A DNA stretch of 64,000 nt from Neobacillus sp. SuZ13 (GTDB lineage Bacteria; Bacillota; Bacilli; Bacillales; Cytobacillaceae), in NCBI RefSeq assembly GCF_030123365.1, contig NZ_CP126107.1, positions 3,430,001 to 3,494,000 on the forward strand, read 5' to 3'. How positions within the stretch are numbered: position 1 is the first letter of the stretch; each line of letters begins with the position of its first letter. A program made the translations under genes and the position numbers. This document shows, piece after piece, positions 10,333 through 18,953 of the stretch. Under the pieces are notes generated by a model. The model was not told the origin of the DNA and did not search any database. It worked only from the letters and a program-made list of their open reading frames with translations.

Positions 10333-11026
10333 TCTCTAAACCACCTCCTGCAACCAATCGGTTACTAATTTCATTCAGTAATGATTCATCTCCATCTAGC
10401 AATCTCAAAGAAACCCAACGAGAGGATAATTGATCTCCAACAAATTCACGTACTTTAGGTTCAATTTTTTTAATCATAGCTTCGATCTCCGCAGGATAGG
10501 ACACCTGAACCGGGTTGCATTCAATCACCCCTGTCACAATGCGATCAATGGTATCTAAGAGCATAGGGAATCCCTTTTTGTTCCTGGCAGAAATCTTGAT
10601 GACGGGAACCCCCAACCGATTGGTCAACAATCGCTCATTAATCTGAATTCCTTGTTCTTCCGCAACATCAATTAAATTGATACAAATGATAACATTTGTT
10701 GTCATCTCTAATACCTGCAACGCTAGATTTAAATTACGTTCTAATGAAGTCGCATCTAATACCACAACCGTCACATCTGGTTTTTCAAAAACGATATAAT
10801 TTCGAGCCACTTCTTCATCCGTTGAATTCGAGAAAAGTGAGTAGGTGCCAGGAAGGTCAATAAGATTAAACGTTTTATCTTTATGCTGAACAGTCCCGTG
10901 TGCAAGTGAAACGGTTTTTCCTGCCCAATTACCTGTATGTTGTCTGAGGCCGGTTAAGGCATTGAACAAGGTGCTTTTCCCAGTATTCGGATTTCCAGCT
11001 AAGGCAATTCGATATTCATTACTCAT
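10307..11026 (-). CDS. feoB1: FeoB GTPase half (cytosolic G domain)
   Basis: This 239-aa protein is the soluble N-terminal portion of FeoB. The G1 motif GNPNTGKS spans residues 11-18, the G3 motif is DLPGTYSLF, and the G4 motif is NLID. A helical region follows that resembles the FeoB regulatory spacer. It ends where a normal FeoB would continue into the membrane domain, which is encoded by the next overlapping gene. It overlaps feoA by 8 bp. GTP binding would gate ferrous iron uptake. No feoC is seen. Confidence 0.88.
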   Translation of the reverse strand: MSNEYRIALAGNPNTGKSTLFNALTGLRQHTGNWAGKTVSLAHGTVQHKDKTFNLIDLPGTYSLFSNSTDEEVARNYIVFEKPDVTVVVLDATSLERNLNLALQVLEMTTNVIICINLIDVAEEQGIQINERLLTNRLGVPVIKISARNKKGFPMLLDTIDRIVTGVIECNPVQVSYPAEIEAMIKKIEPKVREFVGDQLSSRWVSLRLLDGDESLLNEISNRLVAGGGLENEYSKALC

Positions 11027-11270
11027 AAGATACCAGCTCCCCCTCTATTTTCGAGCTTTCCTCTCTTCGTAGTGCGATCGTTGTTTGACTAACACGGAAA
11101 GCAATCGGATCTCCCAATGGACTTTTCCGGATCACCTCTACGAGCGCTCCATTCACAAAACCTAAATCTAATAATCTTCTTCTCATGACACCCTCTAGAT
11201 TTATATCAGTTATTTTTATTAAATTTCCTTTTTGACCATTCACAAGTTTGATAATTTTAGGGTTATCCAT
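11019..11270 (-). CDS. feoA: FeoA, SH3-like ferrous iron transport protein
   Basis: This 83-aa FeoA-domain protein (RRLLDLGFVNGALVEVIRKSPLGDP) is the small cytosolic accessory protein of the Feo system. It is the first gene of the operon and overlaps feoB1. The length is typical. A sigma-A promoter and a Fur-like box lie within 110 bp upstream, so iron repression is expected. Confidence 0.9.
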   Translation of the reverse strand: MDNPKIIKLVNGQKGNLIKITDINLEGVMRRRLLDLGFVNGALVEVIRKSPLGDPIAFRVSQTTIALRREESSKIEGELVSYE

Positions 11271-11318
11271 CTCTCTTTCCCCACCTTCAAAGTTTTTACC
11301 TTGTGCAACTTTTCTTTA

Positions 11319-11347
11319 ATTATATGTAAAAATTCTAAAAATGTCTC
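11319..11347 (-). promoter_or_regulatory. feoAB promoter
   Basis: On the minus strand GAGACA (-35) and a perfect TATAAT (-10) are 17 bp apart. They lie 49 bp upstream of the feoA start codon. Confidence 0.6.
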
Positions 11348-11358
11348 CTATTTAGCAA

Positions 11359-11373
11359 AAATAATTATTATTT
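11359..11373. promoter_or_regulatory. Fur-box-like 7-1-7 palindrome upstream of feoAB
   Basis: AAATAATTATTATTT is a perfect 7-1-7 inverted repeat. It matches the Bacillus Fur core (TGATAATnATTATCA) at 5 of 7 positions per arm. It sits just upstream of the feo -35 box. The AT richness of the region lowers certainty. Confidence 0.5.
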
Positions 11374-11532
11374 CTGTGTTGGAAACTGTGCCTTTATCTA
11401 AAAAAAGGAAAAAAAACCATTTTTATTCAAGAATGTAATCAATATCACTTGAATTTTTAACAAAATATGTTAATCTAGAGTTAATTTTTCGTAATATTCA
11501 GTTTTTTTAAAATATGGATTGAGGTGAATAAA

Positions 11533-11853
11533 ATGTTTGATTCTTCAGGAGGATCCTACGAGGTGATTAACTCCAATATTTGTCAAAGCTGCGGGAGTGT
11601 AACCTTCCAACCGGATGTATCTTCTACTAGAAAAAAGAAAGGATTGACTTATGTAATTTTGGGTTGGTTATTCTTCGCCATATCGCTTGTCTTCATGCCG
11701 CTCTTGTTTGGAGTTGGGGCTGTATTTATGGGCATCATGACTTTTTGTGAACGCAGTCAAGTCCACGGTGCGATCCTTACTTTTTTTGCAGCCACAGGAT
11801 TAATCCTTGGGACACTGTTTAGCTTTATGGTATCTGGAACATTTTTCATTTAA
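11533..11853 (+). CDS. Small zinc-ribbon membrane protein of unknown function
   Basis: A 106-aa protein begins at an ATG 6 nt after GAGGTG; an upstream in-frame GTG lies inside that ribosome site and is less likely. A CQSCG knuckle near residue 18 could bind zinc with other ligands. Two hydrophobic helices follow (about 37-62 and 75-100). No specific family was recognised. It is a single gene ended by a strong hairpin and is not in an operon with feo or the helicase. Confidence 0.65.
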   Translation: MFDSSGGSYEVINSNICQSCGSVTFQPDVSSTRKKKGLTYVILGWLFFAISLVFMPLLFGVGAVFMGIMTFCERSQVHGAILTFFAATGLILGTLFSFMVSGTFFI

Positions 11854-11862
11854 AACCACATC

Positions 11863-11891
11863 AACCCTTATGGACAGATTCCATAAGGGTT
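11863..11891. terminator. Hairpin terminator between convergent genes
   Basis: AACCCTTATGG and its complement form an 11-bp stem with a 7-nt loop, followed by a short T-rich tail (TTCTCTT) on the plus strand. It serves the small membrane protein gene and possibly the convergent helicase gene. Confidence 0.75.
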
Positions 11892-11912
11892 TTCTCTTGG
11901 GAATTTTTGTAT

Positions 11913-14195
11913 TTAAGGTGACCCAACCGTAAACTGCTGCCATTCCGGCGGCAGGAGTTGTTGGTATTGATGTTTTAAGAACCGATCATCAATCAACACG
12001 ATTGTTCCAAGGTCTTCTTCTGAACGAATTAACCTTCCCCCAGCTTGTAGTACCTTGTTCATACCAGGATATACATAGGCATAGTCATAACCATTTTTGT
12101 TTTGTTGATTAAAATGATCTTTAATGAGATTCCGTTCAAAACATAGTTGCGGCAAGCCTACACCAATAACCACTACCCCATTTAAGCGATCGCCAATCAA
12201 ATCAACCCCCTCCGAAAATATCCCTCCAAGGACCGCGAATCCCAGTAATGTTTCCGTTTGATTCGGTTTAAAGGCTTCCAAAAAGGCTTCTCTTTCCGGT
12301 TCAGTCATCCCAGCTTCTTGAATGATTGTTTTCGTTTCTTCATCCTGTTGCTTGAATTGCTCATAAACAGCTAATAAATACTGATAGGATGGAAAAAAGA
12401 TAAAATAATTCCCAGGCCGCTTTTTTATCAATGATTGAATTCCTGCTGCGATCGTTTCCTTCGTCCGCTCTCGATCACGGTAGCGTGTGGACAATGGATG
12501 AATATAGACATCGACCTGATCACTTGAAAATGGCGAAGGGATGGATAGCACATAATCATCCTCCTGCCCGCCGAGCAGATCTTGATAAAAGTTTAATGGC
12601 GAAAGTGTTGCTGAAAAGAAGATCTTCGCTCGATATCCCTTTCCCATTTGATGAAGCAGCTTAGAAGGATCAATGCAAAAAAGCTTTACTATGAGATCAT
12701 TTTTCACTTTTTCTACGTAAATGACATAATGTTCATCAAGAAACTCATTGATTTTCAAAAAATTATTGACGATAAAGTACGTTTCCAAAAGAGTTGGTGA
12801 AGATTCTAAAGGAAGCACTTGTTCGGTAATTTCTACAAATTGAATAAGGGTATCAAGCAATTCTTCATCCAATTGTTCAAGCGAGAACTCATGCTTATCT
12901 GGATTTCCTTTTTTCAGTGAAAGAAACCAGGCATTAAGCTTACTTGCTGCTTCAAATAGGGATTTATTTACACCTTTATATTCCTTTTTCAATTGTAGAA
13001 ATACCTCTTTGTTTAGACTTGATGAAAACATCTCCCGTCCGCGGTCGACAAGATTGTGGGCCTCGTCAACCAATAGGGCAGTAGACTTCTTTTGCTCTTC
13101 CAACAACCGCTTTAAGGAGACACGCGGGTCAAATACATAATTGTAATCGCAGATGATGCCATCGACCACATAAGCAAGGTCAAGCGAAAATTCAAACGGG
13201 CAAACTGTGTGTTTTTTGGCGTAAATTTCGATTATTTCTCGAGTCATGCCCGTTTCATTAGATAAGATATCAAGTATCGCATCATTGATTCGGTCATAAT
13301 AACCATTTGCGAATTCACAATAATCCTTTTGACAATTGGTCTCATCCTTAAAACAAACTTTATCTTTAGCTGTTATCGTAACCGTGCTCATACAAAGACC
13401 GCAAGATCGCATGTTCTTAAAAGCCTCTTCGGCCGCTGTACGGGTAATCGTTTTAGCCGTAAGATAGAAAACTTTGTCCAAATGCCCTTCTCCAATGGCT
13501 TTTACAGATGGAAAAAGTGTCGAGATTGTTTTTCCTATGCCCGTTGGCGCTTTCGCAAACAGATTTTTCTTATCGAAGATCGACTTATAGACCCCCCCAG
13601 CTAATTTCCGTTGCCCCTCACGGTATGATTCAAACGGGAAGGTAAGCTCTTTACAGCTCTCATTTCGCTTTTTTCGGTGATTGGCAAGAAGGTTTGCGTA
13701 AGGGGAATAGTCCTTCATTACATATTCCAGAAAGGCTTCAAGTTCTGATATGTGGTATCTTTTTTGGAAGAATATCTTCTCTAGCGTATCAACCTGGACA
13801 TAGGTAAGTTGAACAGTGATCTTCTGTAAATCATTGTCCTTCGCATACATAAAAGCATACAGTTTCCCTTGTGCCCAGTGCACGGGATAGCCGCCCTGTT
13901 GGATCTGCTCCGAAGCTAGCGAAAAGGATTTGATTTCATCGATGACCACCTCTTCATCACGAAACAACAGCCCATCACACCTGCCATCTATAATAAAGGA
14001 AAGGTCTCCTGCCTTGACTTCTGCACGGAGGTATACTTCTTTCTTATCAAATTCTCCATACGTTTTCTGAATCATTTGATGAATCCTTGTTCCATCTAGC
14101 ATCGTTGATGGTGACCGGAAACGAGAATCGATACTACCGCATCTATAAACATGTTCCACAAGCGTTCTTACTGATATTTGAATAGCATCTGCCAT
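11913..14195 (-). CDS. XPD/DinG-type Fe-S DNA helicase fused to an N-terminal RecB-like nuclease domain
   Basis: This 760-aa protein has two parts. Residues about 55-120 look like a PD-(D/E)XK nuclease: Asp70/Asp74 in DGRCD, Glu87-Ile-Lys89, then His106, Gln109 and Tyr113 in the order seen in RecB/Cas4-type nucleases. The rest is a superfamily 2 helicase: Walker A APTGIGKT at 216-223, a cysteine cluster (Cys265/268, 281, 288, 293) where XPD and DinG hold a 4Fe-4S cluster, and a DEAH box in LLVDEAHNL. The end has the helicase motif QAGGRLIRSEED. It probably repairs or processes branched or damaged DNA. It is a lone gene. The nuclease reading is from motif order and should be checked by structure prediction. 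Confidence 0.82.
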   Translation of the reverse strand: MADAIQISVRTLVEHVYRCGSIDSRFRSPSTMLDGTRIHQMIQKTYGEFDKKEVYLRAEVKAGDLSFIIDGRCDGLLFRDEEVVIDEIKSFSLASEQIQQGGYPVHWAQGKLYAFMYAKDNDLQKITVQLTYVQVDTLEKIFFQKRYHISELEAFLEYVMKDYSPYANLLANHRKKRNESCKELTFPFESYREGQRKLAGGVYKSIFDKKNLFAKAPTGIGKTISTLFPSVKAIGEGHLDKVFYLTAKTITRTAAEEAFKNMRSCGLCMSTVTITAKDKVCFKDETNCQKDYCEFANGYYDRINDAILDILSNETGMTREIIEIYAKKHTVCPFEFSLDLAYVVDGIICDYNYVFDPRVSLKRLLEEQKKSTALLVDEAHNLVDRGREMFSSSLNKEVFLQLKKEYKGVNKSLFEAASKLNAWFLSLKKGNPDKHEFSLEQLDEELLDTLIQFVEITEQVLPLESSPTLLETYFIVNNFLKINEFLDEHYVIYVEKVKNDLIVKLFCIDPSKLLHQMGKGYRAKIFFSATLSPLNFYQDLLGGQEDDYVLSIPSPFSSDQVDVYIHPLSTRYRDRERTKETIAAGIQSLIKKRPGNYFIFFPSYQYLLAVYEQFKQQDEETKTIIQEAGMTEPEREAFLEAFKPNQTETLLGFAVLGGIFSEGVDLIGDRLNGVVVIGVGLPQLCFERNLIKDHFNQQNKNGYDYAYVYPGMNKVLQAGGRLIRSEEDLGTIVLIDDRFLKHQYQQLLPPEWQQFTVGSP

Positions 14196-14290
14196 TAATT
14201 CACCAACTTACTTTAAATGAGAATGTATGTTCGCTTTTATTATACCAGTTTTTCTTCCTCTTTGAATAGTTTCCACCCATCAATAAAAAA

Positions 14291-14318
14291 AGGTAAGGAC
14301 GAACCGACATCCTTACCT
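14291..14318 (-). terminator. Terminator of proBA
   Basis: AGGTAAGGA and its complement form a 9-bp stem. On the minus strand it is followed by TTTTTTTA, just after the proA stop codon. Confidence 0.85.
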
Positions 14319-14335
14319 GTTTTCTATGAGAATCA

Positions 14336-15577
14336 TTATGAGCGAATTTGTCCAGTACCACGGACAATCGCTTTCGTAGTTGTTAACGCACGGAGGCCCA
14401 TTGGTCCACGGGCATGAAGCTTTTGCGTACTAATACCAATTTCTGCCCCATAGCCAAATTGCTCGCCATCGGTAAATCGGGTGGATGCATTATGATATAA
14501 TACTGCTGCATCAACTGCCTGAAAGAACAAACGAACATTGTCAACATTTTCACTGATGATGGCCTCGGAATGTTTCGTTCCATATAGATCAATATGATCA
14601 ATCGCTTCCTTCACATCATTCACCAGTCGTATGGCCAGAACTGGTGCTAAAAATTCATTTTTCCAATCCTCTTCCGCGGCCTGCTTTACAAAGGGATAGG
14701 CAGCTGTTAGAACTTCATCCCCACGCAGTTCCACTCCCCGGTCATGAAGTGAATGTAATAATTTTTCAGCATATGGCCATTTTTCGTGAATTAGCACGGT
14801 TTCCGCTGCATTACATACTGATGGCCGATGTAATTTTGCATTGATCGCGATGTCGATAGCCATATTTTCTTTAGCGGTTTCATCAATGAATACATGACAA
14901 TTGCCTACGCCTGTCTCCAAAACCGGAACCGTCGCATTTTGAACGACCGATTGAATTAACCCTGCTCCACCGCGAGGAATAAGAACATCGAGATATTCAT
15001 TCAATTTAAACATTTCAGCGGCTGTTTCACGGCTCGTGTCCTCCAAGAGCTGAACAGCATCAGCAGGAATGGCCGTTTCAGCAAGTGCCCTCTGCATGAC
15101 ATGAACAAGCGCTTTATTGGAATGGATTGCCGAAGTGCTTCCTCTTAAAAGAACAGCGTTTCCAGCTTTTAAGCACAGACTACCTGCATCAACGGTAACA
15201 TTAGGGCGCGCTTCATACACCATTCCAATGACCCCAAGCGGAACTCGAATCGTTTCGATTTGTAACCCATTCGGACGCTCCCATGATTCAATCGTTTCGC
15301 CAATGGGATCCTTCAAATCTACCAACTGTCGTACTCCATCGACAATCTGTTCAATTCTGTCTTCCGTTAAAAGAAGCCGATCCAAAAGTGATTCTGAGAA
15401 TCCATTTTCTTTTCCTGCTTTAATATCCTTGGCGTTTTCGGCGATTAACCACTCTTTCTCTGTCAATAAATGATCCGCCATCTTTAATAACGCTGCATTT
15501 TTGTCTTCAGTTGACAGCATTCCCAATTGTTTAGAAGCATTTTTTAATTTGCTGGCTTTTACTAATAATTCACTCAT
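14336..15577 (-). CDS. proA: Glutamate-5-semialdehyde dehydrogenase (gamma-glutamyl phosphate reductase)
   Basis: ProA reduces gamma-glutamyl phosphate with NADPH to glutamate-5-semialdehyde, the second step of proline synthesis. The 413-aa protein matches the family length. It has the catalytic cysteine in [10 protein letters not shown] (near residue 255) and the glycine-rich [10 protein letters not shown] segment. It lies 6 bp after proB in a T-box-controlled operon, so it should be made when proline is scarce. Confidence 0.96.
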   Translation of the reverse strand: MSELLVKASKLKNASKQLGMLSTEDKNAALLKMADHLLTEKEWLIAENAKDIKAGKENGFSESLLDRLLLTEDRIEQIVDGVRQLVDLKDPIGETIESWERPNGLQIETIRVPLGVIGMVYEARPNVTVDAGSLCLKAGNAVLLRGSTSAIHSNKALVHVMQRALAETAIPADAVQLLEDTSRETAAEMFKLNEYLDVLIPRGGAGLIQSVVQNATVPVLETGVGNCHVFIDETAKENMAIDIAINAKLHRPSVCNAAETVLIHEKWPYAEKLLHSLHDRGVELRGDEVLTAAYPFVKQAAEEDWKNEFLAPVLAIRLVNDVKEAIDHIDLYGTKHSEAIISENVDNVRLFFQAVDAAVLYHNASTRFTDGEQFGYGAEIGISTQKLHARGPMGLRALTTTKAIVRGTGQIRS

Positions 15578-15583
15578 TCAATT

Positions 15584-16696
15584 TCACTCCTTTGGCATGG
15601 TAACCCAATTATCACGATGGATCACTTCTGCTTTTTTGTTAATCGAATAATCTTTGGATTGTTCACTTGGCAAGCCTTTTACTTTTTGTAGATTCTTAGA
15701 AGAATAGTAGCTTTGTCCTTTCCCGACGATTCTCCCTTTTTGATTGCGGACCACGACCACATCTAAGGCATTAAAGTCTCCTATTACATTCGTCACTCCC
15801 ACAGGAAGTAGACTTTTCCCTTGAAACAACACTGCATTCACTGCCCCATCATCAATCTCGATTACCCCGCCGACCTGTGAGTGGTAGGCGATCCATTGCT
15901 TTCTCATTTGCATTTGCGTTTGGAAAGGGCCGCCAATGTACGTCCCATCGCCTTTACCAGCTAAAATATCAACCAGTTTTTCCTTTCCCTTACCTGTGCC
16001 AACAAAGACACTGACACCAAGGGAAAGAGCTTTTTTTGAAGCTAGTAATTTTGACTTCATTCCGCCCGTTCCTACTGCAGAGCCGGCTTCTCCGGCAACT
16101 CCAAGGAGGTTTTCAGATATTTCAGGAATAAAATGATATTTCTTAGCTTCCTTAGACGTTTTTGGATTGCCATCATATAAACCATTCACATCAGTTAAGA
16201 TCATCAGTGCATTGGCATGTAAAAAGCCACTTACGAGAGCAGACAACATATCGTTGTCACCGAAAGTTAATTCTTCAATCGCCACCGAATCATTTTCATT
16301 AATAATCGGGATCACACCTTTTTGGAGTAACTCCTGAATCGTATTAAAGAGGTTATGAAACCGGACCTGGCTATAAAAGTCTTCACGTGTTAATAGGATT
16401 TGGGCCGGTACGATACTAAACTCGTTAAACAACTGAATATACTGTTGCATCAAAAGTCCTTGACCAACAGCAGCCGCTGCCTGTTTCCCTGAAACAGTTT
16501 TGGGACGTGCGGGATAACCAAGTGAGCCAAATCCCGCGGCAACAGCTCCAGATGAAATAAGTAGAACATCATGCCCTTGTTCTTTTAAAAAAGCAAGTGC
16601 CTCAACATGGTCACGTATTTTTTCTTCAGAAATTGTCCCTGAGGCATTCGTAAGTGAACTGCTCCCAATTTTTACAACCACCAACTGTTTTTTCAT
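15584..16696 (-). CDS. proB: Glutamate 5-kinase with C-terminal PUA domain
   Basis: ProB phosphorylates glutamate, the first and feedback-controlled step of proline synthesis. The 370-aa protein has the amino-acid-kinase domain ([10 protein letters not shown] at the start, [17 protein letters not shown] near 145-160) and a C-terminal PUA domain (about 275-355), as in most bacterial ProB enzymes. It is first in the proBA operon. A MITE-like element of 183 bp lies between its start codon and the T-box terminator and lengthens the leader. Confidence 0.96.
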   Translation of the reverse strand: MKKQLVVVKIGSSSLTNASGTISEEKIRDHVEALAFLKEQGHDVLLISSGAVAAGFGSLGYPARPKTVSGKQAAAAVGQGLLMQQYIQLFNEFSIVPAQILLTREDFYSQVRFHNLFNTIQELLQKGVIPIINENDSVAIEELTFGDNDMLSALVSGFLHANALMILTDVNGLYDGNPKTSKEAKKYHFIPEISENLLGVAGEAGSAVGTGGMKSKLLASKKALSLGVSVFVGTGKGKEKLVDILAGKGDGTYIGGPFQTQMQMRKQWIAYHSQVGGVIEIDDGAVNAVLFQGKSLLPVGVTNVIGDFNALDVVVVRNQKGRIVGKGQSYYSSKNLQKVKGLPSEQSKDYSINKKAEVIHRDNWVTMPKE

Positions 16697-16714
16697 TTCC
16701 CTCTAACCCTTCTT

Positions 16715-16913
16715 TTAAAATAGGCTGTGTTAAACTTGTCTGTTGATTTCCGTTTCAGGCACGAGCGGTTCGCGGGCGAGCCGGGGAGCCTCCTCGTCGC
16801 TTTGCTCCTGCGGGGTCTCCCCTGCCCCGTTCTCCCGCAGGAGTCTTCGTGCCTGGAACGAAGGTTAACAGAGTGCCAAAATAAACGTTAACTATTAACA
16901 CAGCCTTAAAATA
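16715..16913. mobile_element. MITE-like element copy 1, with 8-bp target duplication, in the proBA leader
   Basis: The element spans 16723-16905 (183 bp). It has terminal inverted repeats (GGCTGTGTTAA at the left, TTAACACAGCC at the right) and is flanked on both sides by the direct repeat TTAAAATA, a target-site duplication. The GC-rich core contains CTCCTGCGGG hairpin arms. It encodes no protein. The second copy at 22161-22344 is about 80% identical and inverted. It inserted right after the U tract of the T-box terminator, so it is transcribed as part of the proBA leader whenever the T-box reads through. Confidence 0.88.
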
Positions 16914-16914
16914 A

Positions 16915-17160
16915 AAAAAACGACTCTTCTGTCCTTATAAAAAGGACGGAAAGTCGTTTCCGCGGTACCACCTTTATTGATGCCATGCACCCACTTTGGA
17001 CCCGTAACGAGGGTGACGGCTTATGTTTGCATAAGCAGTGTATGTGAGGGCAGGTTCAAACTTTTTTCCGTGAGAAACCTTTCAGCCGGTGGGTTTCACT
17101 CTCTAACACGTTCCAAAGATTTACTAATCCCAAACTGTTTTTCGATTTATAATTTCTTTG
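16915..17160 (-). ncRNA. T-box riboswitch, proline-type, upstream of proBA
   Basis: The minus strand carries the conserved T-box sequence AAGGTGGTACCGCGG (16960-16974 region). After it comes a terminator hairpin (16921-16956) with a T8 run. Upstream lies a Stem I-like structure, and a candidate specifier CCU (proline) lies at 17052-17054 in the context GAACCTGCC. Uncharged tRNA-Pro would stabilise the antiterminator and switch on proBA. This matches established T-box control of anabolic proBA in Bacillus. The specifier assignment is by eye. Confidence 0.92.
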
Positions 17161-17189
17161 ATTATCCTCAGAAAATGATAAAAAGTCAA
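17161..17189 (-). promoter_or_regulatory. Promoter of the T-box/proBA transcript
   Basis: TTGACT (-35, 17184-17189) and GATAAT (-10, 17161-17166) on the minus strand are exactly 17 bp apart, directly upstream of the T-box leader. Confidence 0.75.
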
Positions 17190-17256
17190 TAGAATAGTTT
17201 AAATTTTTAAAATAAAAAGCTAACCGAATGTTATCCGGATAGCTCAAATGTCAATC

Positions 17257-17868
17257 TTATTTATTGATTTGTTTATACCAGGTGGCTGCAGCTTCGACTT
17301 CACTATAGCTTAATTGGTGTCCATTATGCTCCCAGTGAAGATTAACTTTGGCATTTGCATTTTCCAGCATCTTTTCTAAGTCGCCTGATTCCAGAGGCGA
17401 ACAAATTGGATCATTAGTTCCTGCGCCAATAAAGACGTTTACCCCAGATAAATCTGGCAATTCAATCCCTCTTAATGGAACCATTGGATGATGGAGAATG
17501 GCTCCTTTTAAGGCATCCTGGTAATGGAACAGCAAACTCGCAGCGATATTCGCACCATTGGAATATCCAATTGCGATAACATTTTTTCGATCAAATTCAT
17601 AAGTTTGTGAGGCTTCGTCTAGGAATTCAAACAATTCTTTTGTACGAAATATAAGATCCTCTTCATCAAAAATCCCTTCAGCTAATCTTCGAAAAAAACG
17701 CGGCATCCCATTTTCAAGGACATTTCCACGCACACTTAAAAAAGAAGCATCCTCATCAATTTTACCTGCAAGTGGAATTAAATCTAACTCCGTTCCGCCC
17801 GTCCCATGCAGCAATAAAAATGTTGGTTTGGTTGCGTCTTTCCCTTTTTGAAAAATATGCTTCATCAT
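17257..17868 (-). CDS. mhqD: MhqD-like alpha/beta hydrolase (carboxylesterase/phospholipase family)
   Basis: This 203-aa serine hydrolase has the nucleophile elbow GYSNGAN (Ser near residue 102), the oxyanion HGTGGTE loop near the N-terminus and the catalytic His in EHNGHQLS. It resembles B. subtilis MhqD, a quinone-stress hydrolase. The promoter carries a palindrome that closely matches the MhqR operator, which supports the assignment independently. It is cytoplasmic and monocistronic. The natural substrate is not known. Confidence 0.8.
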   Translation of the reverse strand: MMKHIFQKGKDATKPTFLLLHGTGGTELDLIPLAGKIDEDASFLSVRGNVLENGMPRFFRRLAEGIFDEEDLIFRTKELFEFLDEASQTYEFDRKNVIAIGYSNGANIAASLLFHYQDALKGAILHHPMVPLRGIELPDLSGVNVFIGAGTNDPICSPLESGDLEKMLENANAKVNLHWEHNGHQLSYSEVEAAATWYKQINK

Positions 17869-17965
17869 ATTTGTCTCCTTTCTTCAAACAAAAAAGTCCC
17901 TTATAGTATTGTTAGAAACTTGGTCATTTCCTAATCAAAAAAGTTTATTTAATCTCTTCAATTCA

Positions 17966-18014
17966 ATTATCTCGAATATGAGATAATAGTAATACTATAT
18001 GAGTTTCTCGTCAA
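17966..18014 (-). promoter_or_regulatory. Sigma-A promoter with MhqR-like operator for the mhqD-like gene
   Basis: On the minus strand TTGACG (18009-18014) and TACTAT (17986-17991) are 17 bp apart. Right after the -10, overlapping the expected start of transcription, is the palindrome ATTATCTC-GAATAT-GAGATAAT (17966-17987). I recall the B. subtilis MhqR site as TATCTCGAATTCGAGATA, so the arms match it almost fully. A MarR-type quinone-responsive repressor would block transcription here. Confidence 0.75.
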
Positions 18015-18040
18015 CCTTTTTGATTCATAGTATAAAAAAC

Positions 18041-18063
18041 AAAAGCACCCACTGGATGCTTTT
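18041..18063 (-). terminator. Terminator after the DUF3307 gene
   Basis: A GC-containing stem (AAAGCATCC with GGTGCTTTT, loop AGTG) sits 14 bp after the stop codon on the minus strand. Confidence 0.65.
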
Positions 18064-18076
18064 CTTTCTATAACAC

Positions 18077-18925
18077 CTATGTTAGGACGGTTTTCAACAA
18101 AATCCCAAAGGTAATTCCAAGAAACATAGAAGTTAGTGTTCCCAATAAAAAATATTCTGCCCAGTCCCTGTCATCCATTTGTTTAAACCGGGCAATCGAT
18201 TTGGCCGCGACAATAAATCCAATCGCTGGATAGGCACTATAAAATGTTAACAATAATACTAGTAATCTCTCAATATAGCCAATTAGTTTCCCTCGTGAAA
18301 GATCATGCTTACTGAAAATTGTATAATGGTATTCCTCTGTTAATCCTTTTTTACCCCTACGGATAAATTCAGCTTCATTCCGTTCATTTTTAAACGAATA
18401 TTTCCCCTCGAAGGTCAATAGTTGATTGGGCAGGGAACCGAGGAGGATCTTGATCATATGTCCGCTTACCGTTGTTGCGAGGATAACAATAATGATAAAA
18501 AACAGAACAGAATCAATAAAGCTTAATCCTTCTTTCTGTTGAACGAACCCTTCAATATCAAACTGAAAGCAGCATATACATGTTAAAAGAATCACACCTA
18601 GATGCAGGACCTGATCTAAAACAAAGTAGCCGAGCCGTTTCATGTTTTCTTCGTTCGCCATTTTCAATTTTTCAAGCAGGATAATCTTTAACCAATCCAC
18701 AATAAGGTGTGCTGCCACAATACCAATCAAAGGGATGATCAGGTATATAAAGATGTTCTCAAAATTATAGTTGAGAATCCAGAATCCAATTAAAACAAAA
18801 CCAGACGTCAAAAGATGGTGGCTTACATGTTGCCATAAATTCTTTCTTTTTTCTATGACCATGTCATCTGTTTGTAAATAAAAATCAGCAATGAAGTGGG
18901 CAAGAACTAGACTGAAAAATAACAT
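18077..18925 (-). CDS. DUF3307 integral membrane protein
   Basis: This 282-aa protein starts MLFFSLVLAHFIADFYLQTD, the HxxxDFxLQ signature of DUF3307. The ATG chosen is preceded by GAGGAG; an upstream in-frame ATG has no such site. About seven hydrophobic segments and a soluble loop (about 145-180, RRGKKGLTEEY) are visible. It follows the SatD-like gene by 28 bp, and the two form a conserved-looking cassette. The molecular role is unknown. Confidence 0.85.
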   Translation of the reverse strand: MLFFSLVLAHFIADFYLQTDDMVIEKRKNLWQHVSHHLLTSGFVLIGFWILNYNFENIFIYLIIPLIGIVAAHLIVDWLKIILLEKLKMANEENMKRLGYFVLDQVLHLGVILLTCICCFQFDIEGFVQQKEGLSFIDSVLFFIIIVILATTVSGHMIKILLGSLPNQLLTFEGKYSFKNERNEAEFIRRGKKGLTEEYHYTIFSKHDLSRGKLIGYIERLLVLLLTFYSAYPAIGFIVAAKSIARFKQMDDRDWAEYFLLGTLTSMFLGITFGILLKTVLT

Positions 18926-18953
18926 GGTTTCTCCTCTCTCTATAGGCTGAAAC

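Noticed and set aside
8959..11026. FeoB as a frameshifted pseudogene
   Set aside because: The second half has its own AGGAGGTGG ribosome site and ATG, and both halves keep all family motifs, so a working split is more likely.
14383..15473. Several 65-118 codon frames opposite or inside proA
   Set aside because: They are shadows of a well-defined gene, lack ribosome sites and show no protein-like motifs.
17056..17247. A 63-codon minus-strand reading frame upstream of proBA
   Set aside because: It overlaps the T-box leader and its promoter, has no ribosome site, and is best explained as non-coding RNA.
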